From JBDNJM01 sp041687755 (lineage in GTDB: Bacteria > Planctomycetota > UBA1135 > GCA-002686595), in the NCBI GenBank assembly GCA_041687755.1, contig JBDNJM010000167.1, positions 1 to 47,054 on the forward strand: DNA of 47,054 bases, in the 5' to 3' direction. This document shows positions 1 to 8,208 of this stretch, one piece after another; positions within the stretch are counted from its first letter, which is position 1; the number at the start of each line of letters is the position of its first letter. The position numbers and the translations under genes were made by a program. Under the pieces are notes generated by a model. That model ran no database searches and was not told the DNA's origin. It was given only the letters and a program-made list of their open reading frames with translations.

Positions 1-180
1 GTCGTCCCTCCAATGAAGATGTTGCCCGCCGCGTCGAGCGCGACGCCGCGACCGGAGTCGATGGCGCTGCCCCAGAGATAGGTGGCGGCCAAGAGGTCCC
101 GGCCGTCGGCGCTGACGACACCAAGCCAGGCGTTGAGGTTGGCCGGAGCTTGTCCGCCAAACCCGGGGACGACCCCCCGG
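1..180 (-). pseudogene. Partial SBBP beta-propeller repeat fragment, no start codon, runs off the left edge
   Basis: Read on the minus strand, this stretch encodes a typical SBBP-type beta-propeller repeat: an ADGRDLLAATYLWGS core, then D-S-G-R-G-V-A-L-D-A-A-G-N and a final GG. SBBP repeats occur in large secreted or surface proteins. The reading frame is open back to the flgE stop codon (240-242) and is the same frame as flgE, but it contains no ATG or GTG. Only about 60 bases separate it from flgE, so a signal peptide and N-terminus cannot fit. It is therefore a remnant of a longer gene, the product of a rearrangement, or an assembly junction. The similarity is clear from the motif; the pseudogene call is inference, because the rest lies outside the window. 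Confidence 0.45.
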
Positions 181-239
181 CGCGCTGGGTTCGTGCACAG
201 ATCCGCGCGCCGCTGGATGGGCGCGCGGACCTCAGTCCA

Positions 240-2159
240 CTAGACGATGTTCAGCGCTTCCTCGAGCATCCGGTCCTGGATCGAGATCACTCGAGCGTTT
301 GCCTGATAGCCGCGCTGGGCCTCGATCAGCTGGACAAACTCCAGGCTCGTGTCCACGTTCGCGGACTCCAGCGCGCCCGCGACGACTTCGCCTGCGTTGC
401 CGAGTGCGCCAAAGCGCGCCTGTCCCGAGGCGCTCGACGCGCGGAAGTAGCTGTCGCTCTCGCTCAGCAGGCCGCGGTCGTTCGAGAAGGTTGCCACGCC
501 GACATCGCCGAGGGTGCGGTCCTGGCCATTGGAGTAGATGCCGATGATGTTGCCGAGGCCGTCGACGGTGACCGAAGAGAGCTCGCCGGGGGGGGAGCCG
601 TCCTGATCAGCGGCGAGCAGGCTCGTCTCGCCGCCGAACTGAGTGATGCCTGCGAAGTCGTCGTCGCCGCCCAGCTTCAGGCTGATGTCGGTCGGCGGTT
701 GCTCGCCGAACTGCACCTGCAGGTCCAGCGTGAGCTGGCCGGGCAGCTTGCCCTCGGAGTCGAACACGATGCCGGTGAGCTGCCCGTTGAAGACGGTGCC
801 GTCCTCGTCGGGAAGCTCCGCCGAAATGCCCCAGGAGCCGTCGTCGAGCCGCTCGAACTCGAAACTCACCAGGTGCGGCACGCCGAGCGTGTCGTAGACC
901 TGGATCGAGCTGCTGACCGAGTCGGGCCCGGTGCCGTCGGTGCTGACGCTGAACGCGGTGTTGGCCCAGTTGGTGCCCCCGATCTGGCCCTCTTCGTCCA
1001 GGATCACCAGGCTGAGGTTGGCTTCGCCCGAGGCGTCAGACTCGAGCTGGATCTTGCCCGTCGACGCGTTGAAGCTCGCGCTGGCGTCGGTGTACATCGA
1101 ATCCACGAAGGACGCGAGGTCAGCGAGAGTCGTGCCGTCCGTGCCGTAGGTGAACGTCGACTCGACCGGGTCGCCCGCGGCGTTCGTGCCCGACAGGCGA
1201 ATCAGATCACCGGTCTGGTAGTCCTCGTCGTTGCTGACCAGGTCGTTGAGGTCGGTGGTCTCTTCGGCGACCTGTTGGGTGCCAGCGACCAGGTTCGTGC
1301 TCAGACCGGCGATGGACGACAGATCTTGGCCCGCGCCGCCGGGAATCACGAGCACGGTCGAGGACTTGCCCACCTTCGAGGAGGTGATCTCGAGCTGTCC
1401 ACCGCCGTTGACCGTGGCCGTGCCAGCGCCTAGCTCGAGGTTGATCTCGTCGGCGATCTGCTGCGCCGTGATCGTGCCGCCGACCGAAGTCACCGCGATC
1501 TCCTGGCTGGCCTTGCCGTCCATGGCGATGCGCATGGTCCACGTCTCACCGTCGGGCACGGTGAACGGTCCCGTCGCGGTGCCTGCGAGGTTGGCGGCCG
1601 TGCCGGAGTTAAACGGCGCTCCAGACTCCAGCACCTCGGCGAGCGGCCCGGTCACCTCGGCGGGGAGGTTTCCGGTGAACAGCACCTCGGTCGTGTCCTC
1701 GGGGTCGATCGTCGCCGCCGTATCAAGCGTGATCGGCTGTCCCGTCCCGTCCAGCACCCGGTACCCCGTGCGCACATCAACGAGCTGGCTGCCGGAGTCC
1801 AACCCAAAGGTCCCGCTGCGCGTGTACACGTTAGAATCGCCGTCGGAGAGGGCGAAGAAGCCCTGGCCCGCCAGCGCCAGGTCGAACGGGCGTCCCGTGA
1901 ATGACAGGTTGCCCTGGGAGTGATCGCGATCCACCGCGGCGAGTTGGATGCCGAGGCCGACCTGCATCGGGTTGGTGCCGCCCGCAATCGAGTTGGCCGG
2001 CGAGCCCGATTTGTAGGTCTGGCTCAGGAGCGAAGAGAACAGAGCGCGACTGCCCTTGAAGCCGGTCGTGTTCGCATTGGCCAGGTTGTTGCCAATCACG
2101 TCCAGCCATTGCTGGTGGGCGCGAAGTCCGCTGATGGCCGTAAAGAAGGAGCGTGTCAT
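240..2159 (-). CDS. flgE: Flagellar hook protein FlgE
   Basis: Structural protein of the flagellar hook, the curved joint between basal body and filament, exported by the flagellar type III apparatus. The 639-residue product starts with the rod/hook N-terminal signature (FFTAISGLRAHQQWLDVIGN then NLANANTTGFKGSRALF) and ends with the matching C-terminal helix containing VQLIEAQRGYQANARVIS. These two ends form the coiled-coil core. The middle is Asp/Gly/Thr-rich, as expected of surface-exposed hook domains, and includes the FlgE segment around GNLSFTGRPFDLALAGQGFF. Length is at the upper side for FlgE because of the large central domain. It is the last gene of a fliK-flgD-flgE set, 59 bases after flgD. 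The ATG start gives a canonical N-terminus. The stop is TAG; the frame stays open beyond it into the SBBP fragment. Confidence 0.95.
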   Translation of the reverse strand: MTRSFFTAISGLRAHQQWLDVIGNNLANANTTGFKGSRALFSSLLSQTYKSGSPANSIAGGTNPMQVGLGIQLAAVDRDHSQGNLSFTGRPFDLALAGQGFFALSDGDSNVYTRSGTFGLDSGSQLVDVRTGYRVLDGTGQPITLDTAATIDPEDTTEVLFTGNLPAEVTGPLAEVLESGAPFNSGTAANLAGTATGPFTVPDGETWTMRIAMDGKASQEIAVTSVGGTITAQQIADEINLELGAGTATVNGGGQLEITSSKVGKSSTVLVIPGGAGQDLSSIAGLSTNLVAGTQQVAEETTDLNDLVSNDEDYQTGDLIRLSGTNAAGDPVESTFTYGTDGTTLADLASFVDSMYTDASASFNASTGKIQLESDASGEANLSLVILDEEGQIGGTNWANTAFSVSTDGTGPDSVSSSIQVYDTLGVPHLVSFEFERLDDGSWGISAELPDEDGTVFNGQLTGIVFDSEGKLPGQLTLDLQVQFGEQPPTDISLKLGGDDDFAGITQFGGETSLLAADQDGSPPGELSSVTVDGLGNIIGIYSNGQDRTLGDVGVATFSNDRGLLSESDSYFRASSASGQARFGALGNAGEVVAGALESANVDTSLEFVQLIEAQRGYQANARVISIQDRMLEEALNIV

Positions 2160-2218
2160 TATTTTGCCGGTAGGGCGGGAGTGGGAGCGTGGATCTAACC
2201 GGGGCCTCAGCGGGCGGG

Positions 2219-2758
2219 CTACTCGTTCGGTTCGACGCCGTTCTCTTCGTCGGTGAGCTCGGAGTCGTCCTCATCTGAGGACGCGTCGTCAACGGACTCC
2301 GTCTCGTCCGCCTCGTCCGCCGCACCGCTGCCCGGCGCCTGGACGCCGGTCACGAAGGCGAGCGGGACGCTGTTGTCGTCCACCTTGAGATAGGTGATCC
2401 CGTCGATGACCTGCACCGAGTCCACGACGCCGCTCCCGCTGATGCCCAGCTCCGGATCTTCCCAGGTGATCTCGTTGCCGATCAGGCTGGAGGACTCGGA
2501 CAGCTGGGAGAGCAGGGCGTTGTTCTGGTCGAGCAGGCCGATGATCGTCAGGTTCTCGTTGATCTGCTCCAGCTGCTCGAGCGACGAGAACTGTGCCAAC
2601 TGGGCGGCCAGCTGTTCGGAGTCCGCGGGCTGGGTCGGGTCTTGATTGCGCATTTGCGCGACCAGAAGCTGCATGAACGCGTCCTTGTCGAGACTCGGGT
2701 CGCCTTGGCCCTCGAGTCCGGAGGCGTAGTCGTTTGCGGAGATGCCTGCAATGTTCAT
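2219..2758 (-). CDS. flgD: Flagellar hook capping protein FlgD
   Basis: Scaffold that caps the growing hook and is needed for FlgE polymerisation; removed when the hook is complete. The N-terminal half carries the FlgD signature: LDKDAFMQLLVAQMRNQDP, then SEQLAAQLAQFSSLEQLEQINENL. A short domain follows (about residues 90-140), consistent with FlgD. The last 40 residues are almost entirely Asp, Glu, Ser and Thr, an acidic tail not needed in classic FlgD proteins and probably disordered. At 179 residues it is shorter than enteric FlgD, lacking most of the C-terminal Tudor/FnIII-like part. It lies between fliK (48 bases upstream) and flgE (59 bases downstream), all on the minus strand, which supports one transcription unit. 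Confidence 0.93.
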   Translation of the reverse strand: MNIAGISANDYASGLEGQGDPSLDKDAFMQLLVAQMRNQDPTQPADSEQLAAQLAQFSSLEQLEQINENLTIIGLLDQNNALLSQLSESSSLIGNEITWEDPELGISGSGVVDSVQVIDGITYLKVDDNSVPLAFVTGVQAPGSGAADEADETESVDDASSDEDDSELTDEENGVEPNE

Positions 2759-2806
2759 CGGTTCGGAAGGGGTCGGTGGGGTTCGGGTACGGAGCGCGGG
2801 CTCGGC

Positions 2807-3931
2807 TCAGGCGAGCGTGTCGACGGCGTCGTCGGTCGTGACGTCGGGTCGCGACCGCGGTCGCTCCGCGGTGGGTTCAGTAGCAGCGGCGCTCGAGCGA
2901 AGCTGCGCGGGACGGCGCGACGGGGCGTCGCGCTCGGGATCGGAGGGCGAGTCGCCGCTGTACTCGAGGCTGAGCTCGCCCACCTCGAGCCCGCGATCCG
3001 CGAAGGCGGCGCGCAGCTCGGGCAGGTGGCGCTCGAGCGCGGCCATGGCCTCGATGGACTCGACGCGGGCGACGGCGTCCACGCGAGCCCCGCGGATGGC
3101 GAGGCGGATCGAGACGCGGCCGAGTTCTGCCGGCGTCAGGTGAATCTCGGCCTGGCGCATGCCGGGCTTGATCGCGACACGCACTTGGCCAAGAACTTCG
3201 GCGGCGAGCTGGCGCTGGGCCCGCTCGCTCGCGTCCACCGGGCCGCGCGCGGGAGCGAGGTCGCGCTCGAGCTGGACCGTTGTTTCGCCGGCGGCGTCCA
3301 GTCGCTGGACCGTGACGGTCGCCTCGCCCGCCGCCTTCTGGGCGATGGGGGCGGGTTCCTGCGGCGCAGCGACCTGCGGCGCCGGCTCACCGGGAACTGC
3401 TGCGCCTGAGAGCTCTGTCGGGGGACCCTCGGGTCCTGCCGTCGCAGTCGGTTCGGTTCCTGGCAGCGCGCGCCCCTCGGCCTTGGTCGGACGCCCTGAG
3501 CCCGGGGGCAGCGGCCTCGCTTCCGTGGGCACCTGCGGCGCGGCCAGCAGGGCCCTGTCCTCATTCTGCTCGGGGTCGAGCGGCTCCTCCGGCTCCCCCG
3601 AATCCTCGGGGCGATCCTTCGCGGAGGTCGCGCGGTCCCTGCGCGCCTGGGAGGCAGCAGCGCCGCGCCGATCGTTCGCTCGGGCTTCCGACGCGCTCCG
3701 CTCTTCACGCACCGACTCCAAGCGGCGCTCGAACTCGGCTGTTTCGCCAGGGCGCACGGTGGTGGACGGTTGCTCCGTGCCGAGCGACCGTCCTCCAGAC
3801 TCCGCGCTAAGGTTTTGCAGACTCTCCATGAGAGCCCCTGGAGCAGGTGGCGTGCCAAGCGCATCGACCCCCCTCAACCGCCCCTGGGGCACCCTCGACG
3901 CGGGGCGGTCGCGCTTGAGCCGGAAAAGCAT
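2807..3931 (-). CDS. fliK: Flagellar hook-length control protein FliK (Flg_hook domain)
   Basis: Molecular ruler that measures hook length and switches the export gate from hook to filament substrates. The recognisable part is the C-terminal Flg_hook domain, about residues 235-345: RVAIKPGMRQAEIHLTPAEL, GRVSIRLAIRGARV, then a stretch of the type ERHLPELRAAFADRGLEVGEL, which matches the FliK/FlhB-interacting fold. The preceding 200 residues are Pro/Ala/Glu-rich and low in complexity, as in the FliK ruler region. The first ATG gives 374 residues; a second ATG at 3829 would give 340 residues starting MESLQNLSAE and is an equally credible start, because the first 34 residues look unlike a FliK N-terminus. 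First gene of the hook cluster. Assignment rests on the C-terminal domain and on context. Confidence 0.85.
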   Translation of the reverse strand: MLFRLKRDRPASRVPQGRLRGVDALGTPPAPGALMESLQNLSAESGGRSLGTEQPSTTVRPGETAEFERRLESVREERSASEARANDRRGAAASQARRDRATSAKDRPEDSGEPEEPLDPEQNEDRALLAAPQVPTEARPLPPGSGRPTKAEGRALPGTEPTATAGPEGPPTELSGAAVPGEPAPQVAAPQEPAPIAQKAAGEATVTVQRLDAAGETTVQLERDLAPARGPVDASERAQRQLAAEVLGQVRVAIKPGMRQAEIHLTPAELGRVSIRLAIRGARVDAVARVESIEAMAALERHLPELRAAFADRGLEVGELSLEYSGDSPSDPERDAPSRRPAQLRSSAAATEPTAERPRSRPDVTTDDAVDTLA

Positions 3932-4245
3932 TCAGCCACCTAGAATCCTGTGCGCGAGTTCTCTTCCGCCTGCGCGCCTCGTTCGCGACCCCTGCCGGCG
4001 AGATCGCCCGCGCTCACGATGAGTGGATCACGCCGCTCCGCGCCATCCGTGATCGCGCCTTGGCCCCAAGCCGTCGCAGGTCAACGGGACCTAGGGGCGC
4101 CTCGCTAGGGGCTGGAGCTGCCTCACGGACCTTCTGCAAGCAAGGCTTCACGCGGCCCACCGCGTCTTCGGCTCGACCGCTTCGCTGGCCCCAGCCCTAC
4201 GAGATCCGATGCGACTCGCGTGAATCCACCGGGATGCGGGTTCGA
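3932..4245. other. Intergenic region upstream of fliK
   Basis: No gene, RNA or strong hairpin is seen here. It lies downstream of rpiA and upstream of fliK, both on the minus strand, so it should hold the promoter of the hook-gene unit. I could not pick out a convincing sigma-28 or sigma-54 promoter by eye. A short direct repeat (CTAGGGGC) occurs twice near 4090-4110. Confidence 0.4.
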
Positions 4246-4926
4246 CTAGCCCTTCCAGGCCACCTCGACGGTCCCGTCCTCGCGCCCGACGACACGACCG
4301 TGGGCCAAGCCGATAAACAGGCCGACTTCGACAATCCCGGGCACGTGCAACAGCCCGTTCTCCACCTGGGCGGCCGATTCGATCCCCTGAGGAAAGTGCG
4401 CGTCGAGAATCGCGTTGCCGTTGTCCGTGCGGTACGAGGTCTCCGCCGCCATGCGTTCGACAGGACGAGCGCCCACGCCTTCAATCGCTCGCGCGACCGT
4501 CGAGAGCGCGAAAGGTGCGACCTCCACCGGCAGCGCGAACGTCGTGCCCAGTCGCTCGACAGCCTTGCGCTCGTCGACCACGATCAGCACGCGCTCGGAG
4601 ATCGACGCGATGACCTTTTCGCGCAGCAGCGCACCCCCGCCACCCTTGATCATGTCGTAGGCGGGATCGATCTCGTCCGCCCCATCGACGGTCAGGTCGA
4701 GCCGCTCCACGTCGTCGAGCGCGACTAGCGGCAGACCCAGGCGACCTGCCACCTTCTCCGTGCCGACCGAGGTCGGCACTCCCCGCACCTTCAAGCCCCC
4801 TTCCACTAGGGCGGCGAGCGCCTCGAGGAAGAACAACACGGTGGAACCGGTACCGAGACCCAGGGTCATCCCGTCCTCGACGTGTCGGGCGGCTTCCAGG
4901 CCGGCTGCTCGCTTGGCTTCGCTCAT
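4246..4926 (-). CDS. rpiA: Ribose-5-phosphate isomerase A
   Basis: Interconverts ribose 5-phosphate and ribulose 5-phosphate in the non-oxidative pentose phosphate pathway; cytosolic. The 226-residue length is normal for RpiA. Diagnostic motifs are in order: GLGTGSTV near residue 23 (phosphate-binding loop), the PTSVGTEKVA segment, DLTVDGADEID near residue 77 (catalytic Asp residues), IKGGGGALLREK (contains the catalytic Glu and binding Lys) and the late NGNAILDAHF. The C-terminus with HVPGIVEVGLFIGLA is also typical. It stands alone, with long gaps on both sides. The ATG at 4926 gives a start matching the family length, so no alternative is needed. Confidence 0.96.
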   Translation of the reverse strand: MSEAKRAAGLEAARHVEDGMTLGLGTGSTVLFFLEALAALVEGGLKVRGVPTSVGTEKVAGRLGLPLVALDDVERLDLTVDGADEIDPAYDMIKGGGGALLREKVIASISERVLIVVDERKAVERLGTTFALPVEVAPFALSTVARAIEGVGARPVERMAAETSYRTDNGNAILDAHFPQGIESAAQVENGLLHVPGIVEVGLFIGLAHGRVVGREDGTVEVAWKG

Positions 4927-4996
4927 GCCCCGATCTCAGCAGTGCGGGGGCTCGGGTACAACGCCGGAGACCCCGCCAACGGGGATCCTCTGGAAC

Positions 4997-5175
4997 TGGC
5001 CTGCTTCCGTGTTGTTCCGCGGGTCGGCCGGCCGCACCGAGCGCTGGCCTGGCCGCGCCTTGCGGGCGACGCGCGTTGAGCCGCCCCAGGAGGCTCCCTG
5101 GGTCCTGACCCAACCACTGCTCTGCACAGGGACTTGGGTCCGGCGCAGCCTGCACAGCGACACGGAAGCAGGCCA
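4997..5175. repeat. Inverted-repeat pair bounding a 179-bp intergenic segment
   Basis: TGGCCTGCTTCCGTGT at 4997-5012 is matched exactly by its reverse complement at 5160-5175. Allowing three mismatches the arms extend to 23 bp. The enclosed segment is non-coding and has further small internal repeats (GGGTCCTGACCC near 5100). This has the shape of a small non-autonomous element (MITE-like), but no target duplication is evident and only one copy is visible. It could equally be a long-range RNA stem in the feoA leader. Confidence 0.4.
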
Positions 5176-5317
5176 ACTCCTCGAACGGCGAAAACGCTCA
5201 AACCTGGCGTCCCGTCCCGCACCCGCCTCGCACCCGAAGTCCCCGCAAATACCGGAGTGCTTGCGCGATCGTCCTTCACGCTTGGCAAGCAAGAGGAACT
5301 CGGGCACACTGCCCATC

Positions 5318-5334
5318 TTGAGATTGATTCTCAA
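5318..5334. promoter_or_regulatory. Fur-box-like operator upstream of feoAB
   Basis: The 17-bp sequence TTGAGATTGATTCTCAA is a perfect 6-bp inverted repeat (TTGAGA/TCTCAA) around a 5-base AT-rich centre. Its core TGAGATT-G-ATTCTCA fits the 7-1-7 Fur recognition pattern (TGAtAAT-N-ATTaTCA) with the G/C variants common in GC-rich bacteria. It ends 36 bases before the feoA start codon, in one of the few AT-rich patches of the neighbourhood, so it probably overlaps the promoter. The expected effect is repression of feoAB by Fe2+-Fur when iron is sufficient. The palindrome is seen directly; the regulator is inferred from motif and target. Confidence 0.7.
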
Positions 5335-5370
5335 CTAAGGGTCACACCACGCGCTGCCCCCTCCTACCTC

Positions 5371-5598
5371 ATGTCCCGACTCTCCGACCTGCGCCCCGGC
5401 GCCACCACCCGGCTGCTGTCGGTCGGAGGAGAGCGCTCGTTCCGGCGCCGGCTCATGGAGCTTGGGCTGCTGCCCGGGACGCAGCTTCAGGTCGTGCGCT
5501 GCGGCGGACCCGCCGGATTGGTCGAGGTGATCGCGCGCGACTGCCGGCTCACCATCCGCAAGAGCGAAGCCCTGCTGCTGCTCGTCTCCGAGAGCTGA
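5371..5598 (+). CDS. feoA: Ferrous iron transport accessory protein FeoA
   Basis: Small SH3-like cytosolic protein that assists the FeoB ferrous-iron permease. The 75-residue product from the ATG at 5371 has the full FeoA pattern: LSDLRPGATTRLLSVGG, then RRLMELGLLPGTQLQVVR, then an AGLVEVIARDCRLTIRKSEA ending typical of the domain. The frame is open further upstream, but that part crosses the Fur-box-like site and is not FeoA-like, so the internal ATG is preferred. It precedes feoB by only 19 bases, so the two are certainly co-transcribed. Control by Fur is likely from the palindrome 36 bases upstream. Confidence 0.92.
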   Translation: MSRLSDLRPGATTRLLSVGGERSFRRRLMELGLLPGTQLQVVRCGGPAGLVEVIARDCRLTIRKSEALLLLVSES

Positions 5599-5617
5599 CC
5601 CGACCCCCAACCCCGCG

Positions 5618-7849
5618 ATGATTTCGGTCAACTCGACGCCCCTCGTGGCGCTCGCGGGCAAGCCCAATACGGGCAAGACCGCTCTATTCAATCGGCTGAC
5701 CGGCAGCCGCGCCAAGGTCGGCAACTACGCCGGGGTAACCGTCGAGCGCCGCGAAGGGCCCCTGCGCCTGCCCAACCGAGGGGATGCGGCGCGGCTGCTG
5801 GACATCCCTGGCACGCCGTCGCTGAGCGCGCGCAGCGTCGACGAGCAGATCGCCATCCGCGCGCTCGCCGGGCTCGGGGGTGAACCCTCGCCAGACCTGG
5901 CCCTGCTGGTGCTGGACGGCACGCAGCTCGAGAACAACCTCTACCTCGCGCTGCAGGTCATCGAGCTCGACCTGCCCACCGTGGTCGCCGTTAATATGGC
6001 GGACGTCCTCGAGAAGCAGGAGACAACGCTCGACCTCGCGCGGCTCGAGGCCGATCTCGGCGTCCCCGTGGTCGCCGTCAGCGCCATCCAGGGCACCGGA
6101 ATCGAGAGCCTGCGGCGCCGCATCCAGGAGGTCCTCGAGGACCCCGACCGCGGGCGACCGGGGTGGCGCTGGACGCCTACGGACCCCGAACTGCTCGCCG
6201 AGATCGATGCCGTCGGCAAGGCCCTGCCCCAGGACTGGAACCTGCCCGGTCCCGCGGAGGCCGCCCCCGGCCGCCGTCGCCGGGCTCTCGCCCTCTGGTC
6301 ACTCCTGTCGGTCGAGTCGGAGGATGACGAACTGATCGGGGTCTCGCCCGACCTGCGGCGCGCGGTCGAGATGGCGCGGTCGAGCGCCGAGGAGCGCGGC
6401 CTCGAGCTCGATGAAGCCATCATCCGCGGGCGCTACGAGTGGATCGAGGAGCGCATGCCGCGGTACCTGCATCGCGCGGGCGAGGCCCATGCATCCCTTT
6501 CAGATCGAATCGACGCGGTGTTGCTCTCCCCGTGGATTGGCTTCCCGCTGTTCCTGGGAGCGATGGCCGTCTTGTTCCAGTCCCTGTTCGCGTGGGCCGA
6601 CCCCGCCATCGGGGCCATCGAAGCCCTGATGGGCTGGATCAGCAAGCTCCTGCGGCCGATCTTGCCCGACGGCTGGATTGAGGGGCTGATCGTCGATGGC
6701 GTCGTGGCCGGCGTTGGCGGCGTGCTCGTGTTTCTGCCCCAGATCCTGCTGCTGTTCCTGTTCCTCGGCCTGATGCAGGACACCGGCTACATGGCTCGAG
6801 TGGCGTACCTGATGGACCGCGTCATGAAGAGCGTCGGGCTGCACGGGCGCGCGTTCGTGCCGATGATGTCCGGATACGCCTGCGCGATTCCCGCCGTCAT
6901 GGCGACACGCACGATGGAGCGCGAGCGCGACCGGCTGCTGACGATGCTCGTTGTGCCCCTGATGACCTGCTCCGCCCGGCTGCCGGTGTACACGCTGCTG
7001 ATCGCGGCGATGTACCCGCCCGGTAACGGGGGCTGGCTCGCCCAGGGGGGCTTGATGGTCTCGATGTACCTGTTCTCGACCCTGATGGCGCTGGCCGTTG
7101 CCGCCGTCTTCGGGCGCACGATCCTCAAGGGGCCTCGAATCCCCCTGCTGCTCGAACTCCCGCCCTACCGCGTGCCTCGCTGGAAGGACGTGTTCCGCGA
7201 GGTCGGGCACCACGGCATGCAGTTCGTGCGCGGGGCCGGCGGAGTCATCTTGGTGTGCACGGTCGCCCTCTGGTTCCTGCTCAGCTTCCCCGGCACTCCG
7301 GAGGACGCTGACCGCGAGGCGGGACGCGCGGCCCTCGAGCAACAGCTCGAGGCGGCGCCCGCGGAGACGAGCGGCGCTATCGAGGTTCAGCTCGCCGACC
7401 TGGAGGCCGCGGCCACGGCCGAACAGCTGCGCGAGAGCTATGCCGGCCGACTCGGGCGCGCGGTCGAACCCGCGATCGCCCCGCTCGGGTTCGACTGGCA
7501 GATCGGCATTGGCCTGATCGGTGCCTTCGCGGCGCGCGAAGTGTTCGTCTCGACAATGGCCGTCGTCTACGGTCTCGAGGACTCCGCGACCGAGGAGTCG
7601 CCGCGACTGCGCGAGCGGATCGCCGCGCAAACCTGGCCCGATGGCCGTCGCGTGTTCACGTTCGCCACTTGCCTCTCCCTGATGGTCTTCTTCGCCCTCG
7701 CCTGCCAGTGCATGAGCACCGTGGCCGCCGTGAAGCGCGAGACCAACGGTTGGCGCTGGCCGGTCTTCCTGTTCACGTACACGCTGGTGCTCGCTTGGGG
7801 CATGAGCTTCCTCACCTATCAGGGGGCCCGACTGTTGGGCCTCGCCTGA
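5618..7849 (+). CDS. feoB: Ferrous iron transport protein B (GTPase-coupled permease)
   Basis: Inner-membrane Fe2+ importer with an N-terminal cytosolic G domain. G-protein motifs are in place: G1 GKPNTGKT (14-21), the switch I Thr in YAGVTVE (37-43), G3 DIPG (62-65) and G4 NMAD (126-129). A helical GDI-like region follows, then the membrane part with two Gate (nucleoside-recognition) domains; signatures include LFLGLMQDTGYMARVAYLMD, MMSGYACAIPAVMATRTMER and MTCSARLPVYTLL, whose Cys lies where FeoB proteins place pore cysteines. A charged segment near residues 560-610 (EEAAPAE-like) sits in the loop between the Gate domains. At 743 residues it is normal for FeoB. No feoC gene follows. Downstream about 360 bases are non-coding. 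Confidence 0.96.
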   Translation: MISVNSTPLVALAGKPNTGKTALFNRLTGSRAKVGNYAGVTVERREGPLRLPNRGDAARLLDIPGTPSLSARSVDEQIAIRALAGLGGEPSPDLALLVLDGTQLENNLYLALQVIELDLPTVVAVNMADVLEKQETTLDLARLEADLGVPVVAVSAIQGTGIESLRRRIQEVLEDPDRGRPGWRWTPTDPELLAEIDAVGKALPQDWNLPGPAEAAPGRRRRALALWSLLSVESEDDELIGVSPDLRRAVEMARSSAEERGLELDEAIIRGRYEWIEERMPRYLHRAGEAHASLSDRIDAVLLSPWIGFPLFLGAMAVLFQSLFAWADPAIGAIEALMGWISKLLRPILPDGWIEGLIVDGVVAGVGGVLVFLPQILLLFLFLGLMQDTGYMARVAYLMDRVMKSVGLHGRAFVPMMSGYACAIPAVMATRTMERERDRLLTMLVVPLMTCSARLPVYTLLIAAMYPPGNGGWLAQGGLMVSMYLFSTLMALAVAAVFGRTILKGPRIPLLLELPPYRVPRWKDVFREVGHHGMQFVRGAGGVILVCTVALWFLLSFPGTPEDADREAGRAALEQQLEAAPAETSGAIEVQLADLEAAATAEQLRESYAGRLGRAVEPAIAPLGFDWQIGIGLIGAFAAREVFVSTMAVVYGLEDSATEESPRLRERIAAQTWPDGRRVFTFATCLSLMVFFALACQCMSTVAAVKRETNGWRWPVFLFTYTLVLAWGMSFLTYQGARLLGLA

Positions 7850-8208
7850 CGCCTCGCCCAACTAGGCGGCCCCCAGGTGACAGCGCTGCCGCAGCGGCCG
7901 TCTTAGCGCGCCCGCCGCGCTACGGCGGCGCCTCGTCGCTGAGCACCTACCCGACGCCCACTGTACTGTTCGTGTCGTTCGGTCAGATCCCAGACCTTCT
8001 CGCAGACCCCTGACGCTTGCGGAACGGCTCCGGAGCGCTCCTGCGCACCTCGAGCAGCTCGAACTCCCTGCTCGAGAGTCGGATCCGCTGTCCATCGCGC
8101 TCGCCGTCTCGGGGTGGTCACGATCGCGAGCTCGCGTCGCATGGGCCCAGTCGATGGCTGCGCCCACCTGTTCGTCGCCCCCCTGCCCCGACCCACCCTG
8201 CCAGACCG
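7850..8208. other. Intergenic region after feoB
   Basis: No gene is supported in this stretch. A weak GC hairpin (GCGCCCGCCG/CGGCGGCGC with one bulge, near 7908-7930) could end feoB transcription but has no T tract. Frames open across it on either strand show no protein character. The promoter of the downstream hydrolase presumably lies near its 3' end. Confidence 0.35.

Larger units (their letters stand above)
4927..5370. other. Divergent intergenic region between rpiA and feoA
   Basis: Non-coding 444-bp gap between the divergent genes rpiA and feoA. It holds an imperfect 23-bp inverted repeat (ends near 4992-5014 and 5158-5180) and a Fur-box-like palindrome at 5318-5334. Open frames through the gap lack any recognisable protein character. 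Both promoters must lie here. Confidence 0.5.

Noticed and set aside
240..242. Read-through of the flgE stop into the SBBP fragment
   Set aside because: FlgE ends exactly at its conserved C-terminal helix; sharing a frame has a one-in-three chance.
4936..5334. 132-codon minus-strand frame between rpiA and feoA
   Set aside because: Arg/Gly/Ser-rich without motif, and it crosses the Fur-box-like site and the inverted repeat.
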